The notes below the pieces were generated by a model. The model was given only the letters and a program-made list of their open reading frames with translations. It did no database searches and was not told the origin of the DNA. A DNA stretch of 64,000 nucleotides from Bacteroidota bacterium (GTDB lineage Bacteria; Bacteroidota; Bacteroidia; Flavobacteriales; Weeksellaceae): contig JAFAGO010000035.1 of assembly GCA_023422635.1 (NCBI GenBank), forward strand, positions 62,001-126,000, written 5' to 3'. The position numbers and the translations under genes were made by a program. Shown here one piece after another: positions 8,654 through 17,253 of this stretch (position 1 is the first letter of the stretch; each line of letters starts with the position of its first letter).

Positions 8654-10111
8654 TTGTACAAAAAACTCTTAGGACAAACCGCGCTCTACGGATTAACCAC
8701 AGTAATTATCCGTTTATTTCCATTTGTAATTAATCCATTTATTACGCGAATATTTGGGCCAGAAGCCTACTCTCCGTTCGCAGATTTTTATTCTGTTGCA
8801 GGCGTAATTGCCGTTCTGTTAACCCACGGAATGGAAACTACTTTTTTTAGATTTGCTTTGGATGAAAAGGACGATCGTAAATTGGTATCCACTTCGTTTT
8901 TCAGTGTACTAACGGCATCATTTTTATTTCTACTATTTGCTCTTCTATTTCGGCAGGATTTAGCGATTGCATTCAAAACACCAACGCAAGTTAACTTGCT
9001 CACGATGATGGTAATCGTTTTGGCATTAGATGCATTTTGTGCAATGCCTTTCGTTCTGCTCAGAAAAAACGAAAGACCATTAAAATACGCCGCGATTAAA
9101 ATCACAAACGGTGTTGTATATTTCCTTCTGATTATCTTCTTTTTGTTCATTCTGCCTCGATTCAAAAATGGTTTTATAGGAATTTCGTATAGTCCTAAAT
9201 TCGGAATTGGGTATGTATTTTTAGCGAATTTAATTGCGAGTGGAATTACTTTTATTTTACTTTTTAAAGAGATTTTTATAGCAAAAATCAAGTACTTTTC
9301 TTGGCAGCTTTGGAAAAAAATGATGAAGTATTCTTGGCCGATTACCATTGCGGGATTAGCCGGAATTATTAACGAAACTTTCGACCGCCAATTTCTAAAA
9401 TATCTATTGCCAGAAGATATCGCGCGCCACGAATTGGGTGTTTATGGCGCCGTAGCAAAAATTGTAACTTTTGTTATTTTATTTCGGCAAGCATATGTAT
9501 TGGGCGTTGAACCGTTCTTTTTCAGTCACTCAAAAAGTGAAAATGCACAGAAAACATATTCAAAATTAATGGATGTTTTCATTGCTGTGAATTGTTTAAT
9601 CATCCTATTTCTTTCTGCAAATTTAAATTGGATTTCAAAAACATATTTGAATAATCCCGAATATTACGAGGGAATCTCAATGCTTCCACTGCTCTTTTTT
9701 GGAAGTCTATTTCTAGGAATTTATCTCAACTTGGCAATTTGGTACAAACTTACCGACAATACACATATTGGGGCAATTATTTCGGGAATTGGGGCAGCCA
9801 TCACGATTGCTATCAATTACTACTACATTCCTGAATATGGGTATTGGGCATGTGCTTGGGCTACTTTCATCTCTTATTTGGCAATGATGTTGATCTCTTA
9901 TTTTTGGGGACAAAAAGCTTATCCTATTCCGTACCGAATTTTTCAAAATACAAATGTAATTTTAATCACAATTGTTCTTTCTTTGGTTTGCTATCAATAC
10001 TTTAGCAATAATTTTATTATTGGCAATATCATTTTTATCATCACTGCAATTGCAATGGTTAAATTTCAAAATCTACTACCGAAAAGTATCCTTAAAAAAA
10101 TAAAGAAATAG
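8654..10111 (+). CDS. polysaccharide flippase, MOP/Wzx-like
   Basis: A 485-aa integral membrane protein with about 14 hydrophobic helices, typical of the oligosaccharide-flippase branch of the MOP exporter superfamily. The N-terminus YKKLLGQTALYGLTTVIIR is characteristic of polysaccharide biosynthesis C-type flippases. It would move lipid-linked sugars across the inner membrane. The start is TTG: no ATG or GTG lies between the upstream in-frame TAA (8609-8611) and the conserved N-terminus. A sugar nucleotidyltransferase follows 196 bp later with its own -7 box. No glycosyltransferase cluster is adjacent, so the substrate is unknown. Confidence 0.88.
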   Translation: MYKKLLGQTALYGLTTVIIRLFPFVINPFITRIFGPEAYSPFADFYSVAGVIAVLLTHGMETTFFRFALDEKDDRKLVSTSFFSVLTASFLFLLFALLFRQDLAIAFKTPTQVNLLTMMVIVLALDAFCAMPFVLLRKNERPLKYAAIKITNGVVYFLLIIFFLFILPRFKNGFIGISYSPKFGIGYVFLANLIASGITFILLFKEIFIAKIKYFSWQLWKKMMKYSWPITIAGLAGIINETFDRQFLKYLLPEDIARHELGVYGAVAKIVTFVILFRQAYVLGVEPFFFSHSKSENAQKTYSKLMDVFIAVNCLIILFLSANLNWISKTYLNNPEYYEGISMLPLLFFGSLFLGIYLNLAIWYKLTDNTHIGAIISGIGAAITIAINYYYIPEYGYWACAWATFISYLAMMLISYFWGQKAYPIPYRIFQNTNVILITIVLSLVCYQYFSNNFIIGNIIFIITAIAMVKFQNLLPKSILKKIKK

Positions 10112-10270
10112 CGCTGCGTTTTTCGTTAAAGCTTTGAAATAGATCAACGATTCAATGAAGGATTATTAAAAAAAATAATTAATAATTTCCCTTTTCATAA
10201 AAAACATCATTCTCTCGAGCAAAAGTAAAGATAAGTGATTTGAAGCAGTGACGAATTAAGTTAAAATTAT

Positions 10271-10278
10271 TACATTTG
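10271..10278 (+). promoter_or_regulatory. -7 box TACATTTG for the nucleotidyltransferase gene
   Basis: TAnnTTTG match 29 bp before the ATG. A possible TTTG lies at 10239-10242, with a long 28-bp spacer. The 196-bp gap before the gene holds nothing else I can name. Confidence 0.5.
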
Positions 10279-10307
10279 CGAACATTCATTCAAAAATTGA
10301 AACTAAT

Positions 10308-11327
10308 ATGAAGATTATAGTTCCTATGGCAGGACGAGGTTCAAGACTACGACCTCACACCTTAACTGTTCCAAAACCATTAATTCCGATCGCAGGAAAA
10401 CCAATTGTACAACGTCTAGTGGAAGACATTGCTAAAGTTGCAGGTGAACAAGTTGATGAAGTTGCCTTTATTGTTGGTGATTTCGGGCCTGAAGTAGAAG
10501 CTTCATTAATAAAAATTGCAGAAGATTTGGGTGCAAAAGGAAGCGTTTACACTCAAGACGAACCATTGGGAACTGCACATGCGATAAAATGCGCAGAAGC
10601 ATCCATGAAAGGTGATGTGGTTGTTGCCTTTGCCGATACTCTTTTCCGTGCAGATTTTAAGCTAGATAAAGAATCAGACGGCGTTATTTGGGTAAAAACG
10701 GTTGAAGATCCTTCCGCTTTTGGTGTTGTAAAATTGGATGATAGCGGCTTTATTACCGACTTCGTGGAGAAACCAGCAACGTTTGTTTCCGATTTAGCAA
10801 TTATTGGAATTTACTATTTTAAGTCTGCTGAAAAATTAATGGAGGAAATCAACTTCATTATGGATAACGATATTAAAGATCGTGGTGAGTTTCAGCTTAC
10901 TACAGCGCTGGAAAACCTTCGTCAAAAAGGATCAAAATTTTCATTAGGAAAGGTAGATGATTGGATGGATTGCGGAAATAAAAACGCAACCGTAGAAACA
11001 AACGGAAAAATATTAAATTACGAAAAACAAGAATTTTCTAATTTTCCGGCTTCAGCAAAAATTGAAAACAGCTTAATTATTGAACCTTGCTTTATTGGTG
11101 AAAATGTAGAAGTTCAAAATTCCAAAATTGGTCCAAACGTATCGTTAGGAAATGGAACAAAAGTGAAAAACTCTAACATCGAAAATTCACTAATCCAAGA
11201 AAACACTGTAATCGACCACGGTAATTTAAGCAATTCAATGGTAGGAAGTCACGCCAAATATTACGGAGTTTCAAGAGAAATTTCTTTGGGAGATTATTCC
11301 GAATTGGATTTCGTCTCTAAAGATTAA
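10308..11327 (+). CDS. sugar-phosphate nucleotidyltransferase
   Basis: A 339-aa NTP-transferase. The N-terminal GT-A-like domain carries the nucleotide loop MAGRGSRLRPHT (7-18), the sugar-phosphate-binding lysine context VPKPLIPIAGKP and the metal site around FADT. The C-terminal ~100 residues form a left-handed beta-helix of hexapeptide-like repeats (IENSLI, VEVQNSKIGPNV, KVKNSNIENSLI). The closest families are RmlA/GlmU-type glucose-1-phosphate thymidylyl- or uridylyltransferases, and the exact sugar cannot be decided. It probably feeds activated sugars into the surface glycan moved by the flippase upstream. Confidence 0.88.
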   Translation: MKIIVPMAGRGSRLRPHTLTVPKPLIPIAGKPIVQRLVEDIAKVAGEQVDEVAFIVGDFGPEVEASLIKIAEDLGAKGSVYTQDEPLGTAHAIKCAEASMKGDVVVAFADTLFRADFKLDKESDGVIWVKTVEDPSAFGVVKLDDSGFITDFVEKPATFVSDLAIIGIYYFKSAEKLMEEINFIMDNDIKDRGEFQLTTALENLRQKGSKFSLGKVDDWMDCGNKNATVETNGKILNYEKQEFSNFPASAKIENSLIIEPCFIGENVEVQNSKIGPNVSLGNGTKVKNSNIENSLIQENTVIDHGNLSNSMVGSHAKYYGVSREISLGDYSELDFVSKD

Positions 11328-11350
11328 TCGCTTTTAAAGTTATAAATTCG

Positions 11351-11378
11351 AACCACACAAAATGTTTTTGTGTGGTTT
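11351..11378 (+). terminator. hairpin after the nucleotidyltransferase gene
   Basis: AACCACACAAAA pairs with TTTTGTGTGGTT around a two-base loop, 23 bp after the stop codon. It is a strong stem, but the T run lies in the arm rather than after it, so termination efficiency is uncertain. Confidence 0.5.
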
Positions 11379-11418
11379 GGCGTTACTATTGTACAAGATT
11401 GTTGCAAAATTGTTATAT

Positions 11419-12210
11419 ATGAAAATTCAGCATTTGTTTTATGGACTTATTTTCGTTCTAAGTTCTTGCAGTACCACGAAAACCGCCACTACTCCCGTTG
11501 ATGTTAACAAACCCGTCGCTGAACATTCATTCTTCGAAGCGATTGCAACACCTTCCAATTTTCAACAGGTAAAAATCAATAGTCGGATCAATATCGATAC
11601 TGGAGCATTTATTCCCACTTTAGATGCCACAATTTACATTGAAAATGGCAAAAAAGTATGGATGAATATTATGGCCGTAATTTTTAACGCTGGGCGAGGC
11701 ATTGCAACTCCAGAAGGAATTAAAGGTTATGAAAAATGGAATAAAACGTATATCGATTCCGATTTTGCTTATTTAAACAACTTATTAAACGTTAACTTCA
11801 TCGATTACCAAGCACTTCAGAATCTGCTCGTTGGAAAAACATTTATTCCCGTAAGCGAAAATGATTTCGTGCTTACCGAAAATGCACAAGGCTACGCTTT
11901 ACAATCGAAGAAGAATCAAATAATCAACAAAAACGGTTTTTTTTCGGAATATAAAATTCAGCTTCAATACGCGTTGGACGGCACGCTGAATCAAGTATTT
12001 TTAAACGAAATTAGAAAAAACGAAACACTCGAAATCAATTACTCCGACTGGGTTTCCGTAGAAAATTCAAAGTTTCCTAAAAATGTTAAAATAATTATAA
12101 AAAACGACAAAACAAGTCAGATTCAGATCGAAAATACGAATTTTGCGTTTGTCCCAATGGAAACTCCTTATTCTGTGCCGGCTAATTATAAAAAAACCGA
12201 GATTAAATGA
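11419..12210 (+). CDS. DUF4292 lipoprotein
   Basis: A 263-aa protein with a type II signal peptide: hydrophobic stretch then lipobox VLSSC, acylated Cys at about residue 17. The body is beta-rich without catalytic motifs and matches my memory of the DUF4292 family of Bacteroidota, whose LolA/LppX-like fold suggests lipid or lipoprotein handling in the periplasm. I started at ATG 11419 rather than 11362, so that the lipobox is at the normal distance. Its stop overlaps the start of the EnvC-like gene (ATGA), a pairing that fits an envelope role. Confidence 0.82.
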   Translation: MKIQHLFYGLIFVLSSCSTTKTATTPVDVNKPVAEHSFFEAIATPSNFQQVKINSRINIDTGAFIPTLDATIYIENGKKVWMNIMAVIFNAGRGIATPEGIKGYEKWNKTYIDSDFAYLNNLLNVNFIDYQALQNLLVGKTFIPVSENDFVLTENAQGYALQSKKNQIINKNGFFSEYKIQLQYALDGTLNQVFLNEIRKNETLEINYSDWVSVENSKFPKNVKIIIKNDKTSQIQIENTNFAFVPMETPYSVPANYKKTEIK

Positions 12211-13757
12211 CACAAAAAATCGCTTTCATCATCAGTATTTTGCTTTCTGGAATTTTCTTTGGTCAGAAAAAAGAACAACTTCAGCAACAAAATGCAGAAC
12301 TCAAAAAGCAGATTTCCGCGATCAATACGCAACTGGCTAAAACCCAGCAGCAATCTAAATTATCTTTGGAATACTTGAACAATATTAACACGAAAATTCA
12401 ACTTCGTGAAAAAGTATTCACCAACACGCAAAAAGAAAAACGCCTTATTGAAGACGAGGTGTACTTACGGCAGTTAGAAATCAACAGGCAAAATCGTGAA
12501 CTAGCCACCCTTCGCAAAAACTATGCAGGTGTTTTAATTAATGCCTATAAAAATAAAGGCGTTCAAAATAAAGTTACTTTTATTTTATCCTCAAGAAATC
12601 TTGGCGAGGCAATTCGACGAGTTCAGTATTTAAAGCAATATTCTGATTTTCAAGATCGTAAAGCTGCAGAAATCACCGAGGCAGCGAATAAAATGAAACT
12701 AGCAGTTGCAGCAAAACAAAAATCGGTAAACGAAAAAAATATTTTGCTTTCTAACCAGCAAAAAGATCTTAACACCATTGAAGCAGAACGAAAACAAAAA
12801 GAAGTTCTGTTAGCCGATTTCAAGAAAAATGAAGCGCAACTTACTGGCGAATTAAAACAAAAACAAGCCGAATCTAAAAAATTAGAAGGCCAAATTCGAA
12901 GCATTATTGCTGAAGAAATACGAATTGCAAAAGCAAAAGAAGAAGAAAGAAAAAGAGCCGAAGCCGAAAAAATACGTTTAGCAAAAGAAGCTGCAGCCCG
13001 TGAAAAAGCAAGAATTGAAGCTGAAAATAAAGCGCGAGAAGAAGCGCTAGAACGTGCACGAAAAATAGCAGAAGCGGAAGCGAAGAAAGCAGCAGACCTT
13101 GCCGCGAAAAAAGCCGAGGAAGAAAGAAAACGTACAGAAGCCGCTGCAAAAGCAGAAGCTTCTGCGAAAGAAGAAGCAAGAAGAATTGCCGCTACAAAAG
13201 AGGCCGCAGATGCTGCAGCAAGAGCAAAAGACGCAGCAAACAAAGCCGCTGAAGCAAGAGCCGCCGAGGCCGCGTTGGCTAAGAAAAAAGATGAAGAGAA
13301 AAAAGCCGCTGAAACAAAAGCAATGTCCAGTTACGGCGTATCAACGGGTTCCGTTGCAAATTTCTCGGCCAATAGAGGAAAAATCGGAATGCCTGTTCGT
13401 GGAACAATAACCCACTATTTTGGTCGTCAACAACACCCTGTTTTCAAAAATATTTGGGAAGAAAATAATGGGATTAAAATTGCGGTTGCAAAAGGAACTG
13501 TCGCGAAATGCGTTTTCCCAGGAACCGTTTCAAGAATTATCGCTTCGCCAGATGGCACCAAAACGGTTTTAGTTAAACATGGTGATTATTTCACCGTATA
13601 TGCAAACTTAGCCAATACAATGGTTTCTGCTAATCAATCCATTGCTGCAGGATCTAACATTGGTACCGTTGGTCAGGATTTTGATGGTACTACAACATTG
13701 GACTTCCAAATATGGAACGGAAGTAATCCGGTAAACCCTATGGAATGGGTGAACTAA
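12207..13757 (+). CDS. EnvC-like murein hydrolase activator (degenerate M23 domain)
   Basis: A 516-aa exported protein. It has a signal peptide (ending in SGIFFG), then about 330 residues of coiled coil, first Gln/Lys-rich and then strikingly Ala/Lys/Glu-rich (about residues 230-370), then a C-terminal LytM/M23 domain starting at GMPVRGTITHYFG. The zinc ligands of active M23 enzymes are missing: the usual HNGxDI reads NNGIKI, and LHFEIW reads LDFQIW. This is the EnvC pattern, in which the protein activates an amidase instead of cutting peptidoglycan itself. It is translationally coupled to the DUF4292 gene and followed by tatA, which exports amidases in other bacteria. Confidence 0.88.
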   Translation: MTQKIAFIISILLSGIFFGQKKEQLQQQNAELKKQISAINTQLAKTQQQSKLSLEYLNNINTKIQLREKVFTNTQKEKRLIEDEVYLRQLEINRQNRELATLRKNYAGVLINAYKNKGVQNKVTFILSSRNLGEAIRRVQYLKQYSDFQDRKAAEITEAANKMKLAVAAKQKSVNEKNILLSNQQKDLNTIEAERKQKEVLLADFKKNEAQLTGELKQKQAESKKLEGQIRSIIAEEIRIAKAKEEERKRAEAEKIRLAKEAAAREKARIEAENKAREEALERARKIAEAEAKKAADLAAKKAEEERKRTEAAAKAEASAKEEARRIAATKEAADAAARAKDAANKAAEARAAEAALAKKKDEEKKAAETKAMSSYGVSTGSVANFSANRGKIGMPVRGTITHYFGRQQHPVFKNIWEENNGIKIAVAKGTVAKCVFPGTVSRIIASPDGTKTVLVKHGDYFTVYANLANTMVSANQSIAAGSNIGTVGQDFDGTTTLDFQIWNGSNPVNPMEWVN

Positions 13758-13765
13758 AATTTAAT

Positions 13766-13773
13766 TAACTTTG
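13766..13773 (+). promoter_or_regulatory. -7 box TAACTTTG before tatA
   Basis: TAnnTTTG match in the 30-bp gap between the EnvC-like gene and tatA, 14 bp before the ATG. No -33 box is visible. Confidence 0.45.
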
Positions 13774-13787
13774 TAAAAATTTGAAAA

Positions 13788-13985
13788 ATGGAAAGTTTAA
13801 CAATACTTGCTATTTCATGGCAACATATATTAATAGTAGCACTCATTGTGCTTGTTCTTTTCGGTGGTAAAAAAATTCCTGAGCTTATGCGTGGAATGGG
13901 ATCTGGAATTAAAGAATTTAAGGACGCTGTTAAAGAGGATGAAAAAAAACCTACAGACTCTAACAATCAAACTCCCACAAACTAA
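13788..13985 (+). CDS. tatA: twin-arginine translocase subunit TatA/TatE
   Basis: A 65-aa protein with one N-terminal membrane helix (about 10-28). The TatA hinge FGGKKIPELMRGMGSGIKEF (positions ~26-45) follows, with the conserved FG and an amphipathic helix, and then an acidic polar tail. It forms the pore component of the Tat system that exports folded proteins. It lies between an EnvC-like activator and DUF4254. TatC is not in the window. Confidence 0.95.
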   Translation: MESLTILAISWQHILIVALIVLVLFGGKKIPELMRGMGSGIKEFKDAVKEDEKKPTDSNNQTPTN

Positions 13986-13995
13986 ACTTTAGATT

Positions 13996-14610
13996 ATGAC
14001 TTTTTCTGAAATAGCCTGGTCGGTTTTCAACCAATCTATTGAAGATTATCACATTACGGATTCCGTAGATACTCCTATAGACAATTCCTTCCCACAGAAT
14101 GGTTTGGAACACATTTTGTATGTTAAAAACTGGATTGATACCGTTCAATGGCATTTGGAAGACATCATTCGTGATGAAAATATTACCGCAGAAAATGCGC
14201 TTACCATTAAACGTAGAATTGATAAGTCCAACCAAGACAGAACCGATTTAGTAGAAAATTTGGATTATTGGTTTTTACAAAAAAATAAAAATGTAATACC
14301 TTCCGAAAAAGCTCGATTAAATACTGAAACTCCTGCTTGGGCCATTGACCGACTTTCGATTCTCGCACTGAAGATTTACCACATGTCTATTGAAGCTCAT
14401 CGTGAATCAGCGACAGCCGAACACCGCGAAAACTGTCTTAATAAGCTTCATGTTTTAGAAGAACAAAAGATAGATTTAAGCACCGCAATTGATCAGTTGT
14501 TGGATGATATTGAGAAAGGTACCGTTAAGATGAAAGTGTACAAACAAATGAAAATGTACAACGACGAAAGTCTTAACCCAATCCTCTATCAAAGTCACAA
14601 AAATGGATAA
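13996..14610 (+). CDS. DUF4254 protein
   Basis: A 204-aa soluble helical protein matching the DUF4254 family as I know it (N-terminal WSVFNQSIEDYH block and a central DLVENLDYW segment). The function is unknown; family members often sit beside glycosyltransferase or lipopolysaccharide genes in Bacteroidota. It starts 10 bp after tatA, and its 3' end overlaps the following lipoprotein gene by 8 bp, so it belongs to the same transcript. Confidence 0.82.
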   Translation: MTFSEIAWSVFNQSIEDYHITDSVDTPIDNSFPQNGLEHILYVKNWIDTVQWHLEDIIRDENITAENALTIKRRIDKSNQDRTDLVENLDYWFLQKNKNVIPSEKARLNTETPAWAIDRLSILALKIYHMSIEAHRESATAEHRENCLNKLHVLEEQKIDLSTAIDQLLDDIEKGTVKMKVYKQMKMYNDESLNPILYQSHKNG

Positions 14611-15070
14611 GAGAATATTGTTGTACTGTTGTATCGTGTTTGCATTGGTTTCTTGTAATACCGAGAAGGTTAACCTTTCCCCACTTTCAGGAAATAATGA
14701 CGACATTACTGGAAACAGATATAAAACTACCTCTTTTGAAGAAAGAGCAAACCAAATAAATTACGCATCAGAATTGAGTAATTTAATGTCTTCTGTTCCC
14801 AAATTTACCAATGACGCTGTTAACTCTGAAACTTTAAAACTTAAGGAGCATATAAAATCATACATTAGTAGTATTCAGGATTACAACCTTATTCATATGG
14901 AAAAATCCTACAATAGCTTTCAAAGATCCTATAAAAAACTACAAAAGTTAAAACCGTATCTTAATCAAGATGAAGCTGCTGTTTTAAACCGATATTTGGT
15001 TCGAATAAAAACCAATATGAACAATTTAGAAGATCGTCAGCAAGCAAAAGATTCAGTAACCCTCAACTAA
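14603..15070 (+). CDS. small lipoprotein, unknown function
   Basis: A 155-aa protein with a lipobox (FALVSC, Cys at about residue 18) directly after a short hydrophobic segment. The rest is helical and polar with several Tyr/Lys-rich turns. No recognised domain. It overlaps DUF4254 by 8 bp, and ribA follows after 20 bp. Confidence 0.78.
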   Translation: MDKRILLYCCIVFALVSCNTEKVNLSPLSGNNDDITGNRYKTTSFEERANQINYASELSNLMSSVPKFTNDAVNSETLKLKEHIKSYISSIQDYNLIHMEKSYNSFQRSYKKLQKLKPYLNQDEAAVLNRYLVRIKTNMNNLEDRQQAKDSVTLN

Positions 15071-15090
15071 CATAGCCACCTCCCTACGAT

Positions 15091-15696
15091 ATGATTAAAA
15101 TTCAGGCGGAAGCCAATGTTCCTACAGAATATGGCAATTTCCGGATGATTGCTTTTTCCGAAAACGAAAAAGATTGGATGCCACATATGGCACTTATTGC
15201 TGACAATACAGATTTTTCTAAACCCGTTAACGTACGTTTCCACTCCGAATGCATTACAGGAGAAGTTTTTCATTCCAGAAAATGCGAGTGTGGACAACAA
15301 CTTGATCTTGCCATGCACTATATGCAGAATAACGGAGGCGTAATTGTGTATTTGAGGCAAGAAGGAAGAAATATTGGCATCATTAACAAATTGAAAGCGT
15401 ATGCTTTGCAAGAAAAGGGTTTTGATACCGTTCAAGCCAACCTCGAATTAGGACTACCTGCTGATGATCGTAATTTTCAAACTGCAATCGATATCCTTCA
15501 TCAACTTGGTATAAAGGAAATCAACTTGATGACCAACAATCCAGAGAAAATTAAAATTGTTGAAGAGAGCGATATTACGCTTCACGAAAGAATTCCTTTA
15601 CAGATTAAAGCAAACAAAAATAGCTTGAAATATTTGCAAACAAAAAGAACATTTTTCGGTCATTTACTTGATGATGAAAATCCAAATTTTGAATAG
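15091..15696 (+). CDS. ribA: GTP cyclohydrolase II
   Basis: A 201-aa stand-alone GTP cyclohydrolase II, which opens GTP to 2,5-diamino-6-ribosylamino-pyrimidinone phosphate, the first riboflavin step. Zinc ligands are visible as C54 in HSECITGEVF and C65/C67 in SRKCECGQQ. The conserved YLRQEGRNIGI and NNPEKI blocks follow. Most RibA proteins in this group are fused to the RibB domain; this one is not, and its length is normal for the single domain. It is the last gene of the plus-strand run and ends before a strong terminator. Confidence 0.95.
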   Translation: MIKIQAEANVPTEYGNFRMIAFSENEKDWMPHMALIADNTDFSKPVNVRFHSECITGEVFHSRKCECGQQLDLAMHYMQNNGGVIVYLRQEGRNIGIINKLKAYALQEKGFDTVQANLELGLPADDRNFQTAIDILHQLGIKEINLMTNNPEKIKIVEESDITLHERIPLQIKANKNSLKYLQTKRTFFGHLLDDENPNFE

Positions 15697-15711
15697 TTTT
15701 CTGATATTCTA

Positions 15712-15752
15712 AAAAAAAATAACCGAGTGCGATTTATCGACTCGGTTTTTAT
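15712..15752. terminator. bidirectional terminator between ribA and deoD
   Basis: The stem AACCGAGT/ACTCGGTT is flanked by a run of A on the left and of T on the right, so it can stop transcripts from both converging genes. Confidence 0.9.
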
Positions 15753-15775
15753 TTGCTTTTATTTTAAATTGATTT

Positions 15776-16483
15776 CTACAAACTCAAAGCGGTTTCTAAG
15801 GCAAGTTCAATCATTGTTTTAAGCATTTTTTCACGCTCATCCGCTGAAATTTTTTCACCAGAAGGTATTACGTCGGAAACAGTTAAAATTGTAGCTGCAT
15901 TTTTACCTAAATGTTTTGCATTCGCAAACAAGGCAAAAGCTTCCATTTCTACAGCAGAGCAATTATTCTTCACTGCAACCGCTGGAATTCCCGTTCCGTT
16001 ACTGTAGAAAATATCGCTGGTATGGATATTTGTAGGTTTCACAGCAGTTCCAAGGGTTTTACCCGTTTCATTAATTTTTTCGAAAACATTACCTTGGTGA
16101 GAGATCACTTCATCTTTAATTCCCCAAGAATATTTTGCGTAGGTACTTTCGCTTGCTGAAAATTCAACGTTCAGAACGTCAAAAAGTTTTAAATCGGTTG
16201 TATACGCTCCACAAGTTCCTATTCTGATGATGGTATCCACTTCGTATTCCGTAAATAATTCAAAAGAATAAATCCCAATACTTGGACATCCCATTCCACT
16301 TGCTCCTACGGAGATTTCTTTTCCTTTGTAGGTTCCAGTATAATATAAAATCCCTCTGGTTTTGCTCACCAATTTCGCGTTTTCTAAAAAGTTTTCAGCA
16401 ATGTATTGAGCTCTCAAAGGATCTCCCGGTTGCAAAACAATTTTTGCAATTTCTCCAGGTTTTGCACTAATGTGTACACTCAT
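15776..16483 (-). CDS. deoD: purine-nucleoside phosphorylase, DeoD type
   Basis: A 235-aa hexameric-type phosphorylase that splits purine (deoxy)nucleosides with phosphate in nucleotide salvage. Recognised by the start MSVHISAKPGEIAK, PGDPLRAQYIAENFL, GMGCPSIGIYSFEL, IRIGTCGA and the ribose-binding VEMEAFALF. The active-site Asp context SDVIPSGE is present. It is transcribed alone, with a TATCTTTG -7 box on the minus strand at 16504-16511. Confidence 0.95.
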   Translation of the reverse strand: MSVHISAKPGEIAKIVLQPGDPLRAQYIAENFLENAKLVSKTRGILYYTGTYKGKEISVGASGMGCPSIGIYSFELFTEYEVDTIIRIGTCGAYTTDLKLFDVLNVEFSASESTYAKYSWGIKDEVISHQGNVFEKINETGKTLGTAVKPTNIHTSDIFYSNGTGIPAVAVKNNCSAVEMEAFALFANAKHLGKNAATILTVSDVIPSGEKISADEREKMLKTMIELALETALSL

Positions 16484-16503
16484 AAAATTTAAATTTGTTT
16501 TTC

Positions 16504-16511
16504 CAAAGATA
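16504..16511 (-). promoter_or_regulatory. -7 box TATCTTTG for deoD
   Basis: Minus-strand match to TAnnTTTG, 20 bp before the deoD ATG. No well-placed -33 TTTG. Confidence 0.5.
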
Positions 16512-16556
16512 GTAACTTTTCATCTAGAAAACTTGTGCAACGCCAATCGACAACAT

Positions 16557-16589
16557 AAAAAAACTCCCACTACACAAGCAATGGGAGTT
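16557..16589 (-). terminator. intrinsic terminator after the lipoprotein gene
   Basis: On the minus strand AACTCCCAT pairs with GTGGGAGTT, followed by a T run. It is placed 19 bp beyond the stop codon of the lipoprotein gene. Confidence 0.85.
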
Positions 16590-16607
16590 ATTAATCATTT
16601 TAAATTA

Positions 16608-17129
16608 TTACAATTTCGTAACGTTAGAATCATCAATATTATACTTTTGAATCACCTCGTTGTAATCTTCGTAATTCACGGTTACTCTACCCGATGCAGG
16701 GATTAATACAACTCTAAATGTTTGGTTATTTAAATAGGTACTTTTAAACGTAGCATCCTGAGAAGTAAGATTGAAATTTGAATCCGCATAAATTTGTACA
16801 TCGTTAACAGTAAAATCGAAGGTATAATCCATCTCGCCTTCTTGAAAATAATACGTTTTAGGAAGCAATTTCCAAACTGCGGTTCCGGAAGAAACATCAC
16901 GTCTATAAATCAAAACCACATCGGTATTATAAAGCGGAGTTGAAAATCCTTTATTAATACCGTATAAATAGTCGGCATTCGAGCCATCACTATTTTTAAA
17001 ATTTTCAGTAATATCAATCACGTGCGGATAGGTATCATTATCCACATAGTTATCATCATCACTATTATTGCAGCTTACCATAAATAGCGCGAAAACACTT
17101 AGAAATAAAAGAGAAAAGAATTTTTTCAT
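16608..17129 (-). CDS. lipoprotein, unknown function
   Basis: A 173-aa protein with a type II signal peptide (MKKFFSLLFLSVFALFMVSC, acylated Cys ~20) followed by an Asp/Asn-rich linker of the kind that can route lipoproteins to the surface in this phylum. The rest is beta-rich with no catalytic motif. I used ATG 17129 rather than 17153, because it begins directly at the signal peptide. It is monocistronic, divergent from the GH3 gene. Confidence 0.8.
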   Translation of the reverse strand: MKKFFSLLFLSVFALFMVSCNNSDDDNYVDNDTYPHVIDITENFKNSDGSNADYLYGINKGFSTPLYNTDVVLIYRRDVSSGTAVWKLLPKTYYFQEGEMDYTFDFTVNDVQIYADSNFNLTSQDATFKSTYLNNQTFRVVLIPASGRVTVNYEDYNEVIQKYNIDDSNVTKL

Positions 17130-17212
17130 TATGTAAATTATTTGGGTTGTCAATATAATTGTAGCAATTCAAAACATATACCATTTATCAAGGTAAATGT
17201 AATCACAAAGGT

Positions 17213-17228
17213 TAAATTTGTATTTTTG
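17213..17228 (+). promoter_or_regulatory. two abutting -7 boxes before the GH3 gene
   Basis: TAAATTTG (17213-17220) and TATTTTTG (17221-17228) both match TAnnTTTG and lie 25-40 bp before the ATG. Neither has a clear -33 TTTG. Confidence 0.45.
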
Positions 17229-17253
17229 TTACACAACTAATTAAACGAAAAAA

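Noticed and set aside
8788..9348. 186-codon minus-strand frame opposite the flippase
   Set aside because: Antisense shadow of a hydrophobic membrane gene; composition is not protein-like and no promoter or start context supports it.
12650..13243. Long minus-strand open frame (197 codons) opposite the EnvC-like gene
   Set aside because: It is the antisense of an Ala/Lys/Glu-rich coiled coil, which yields Ala/Ser/Phe strings and few stops. The plus-strand protein has a signal peptide and a recognisable domain.
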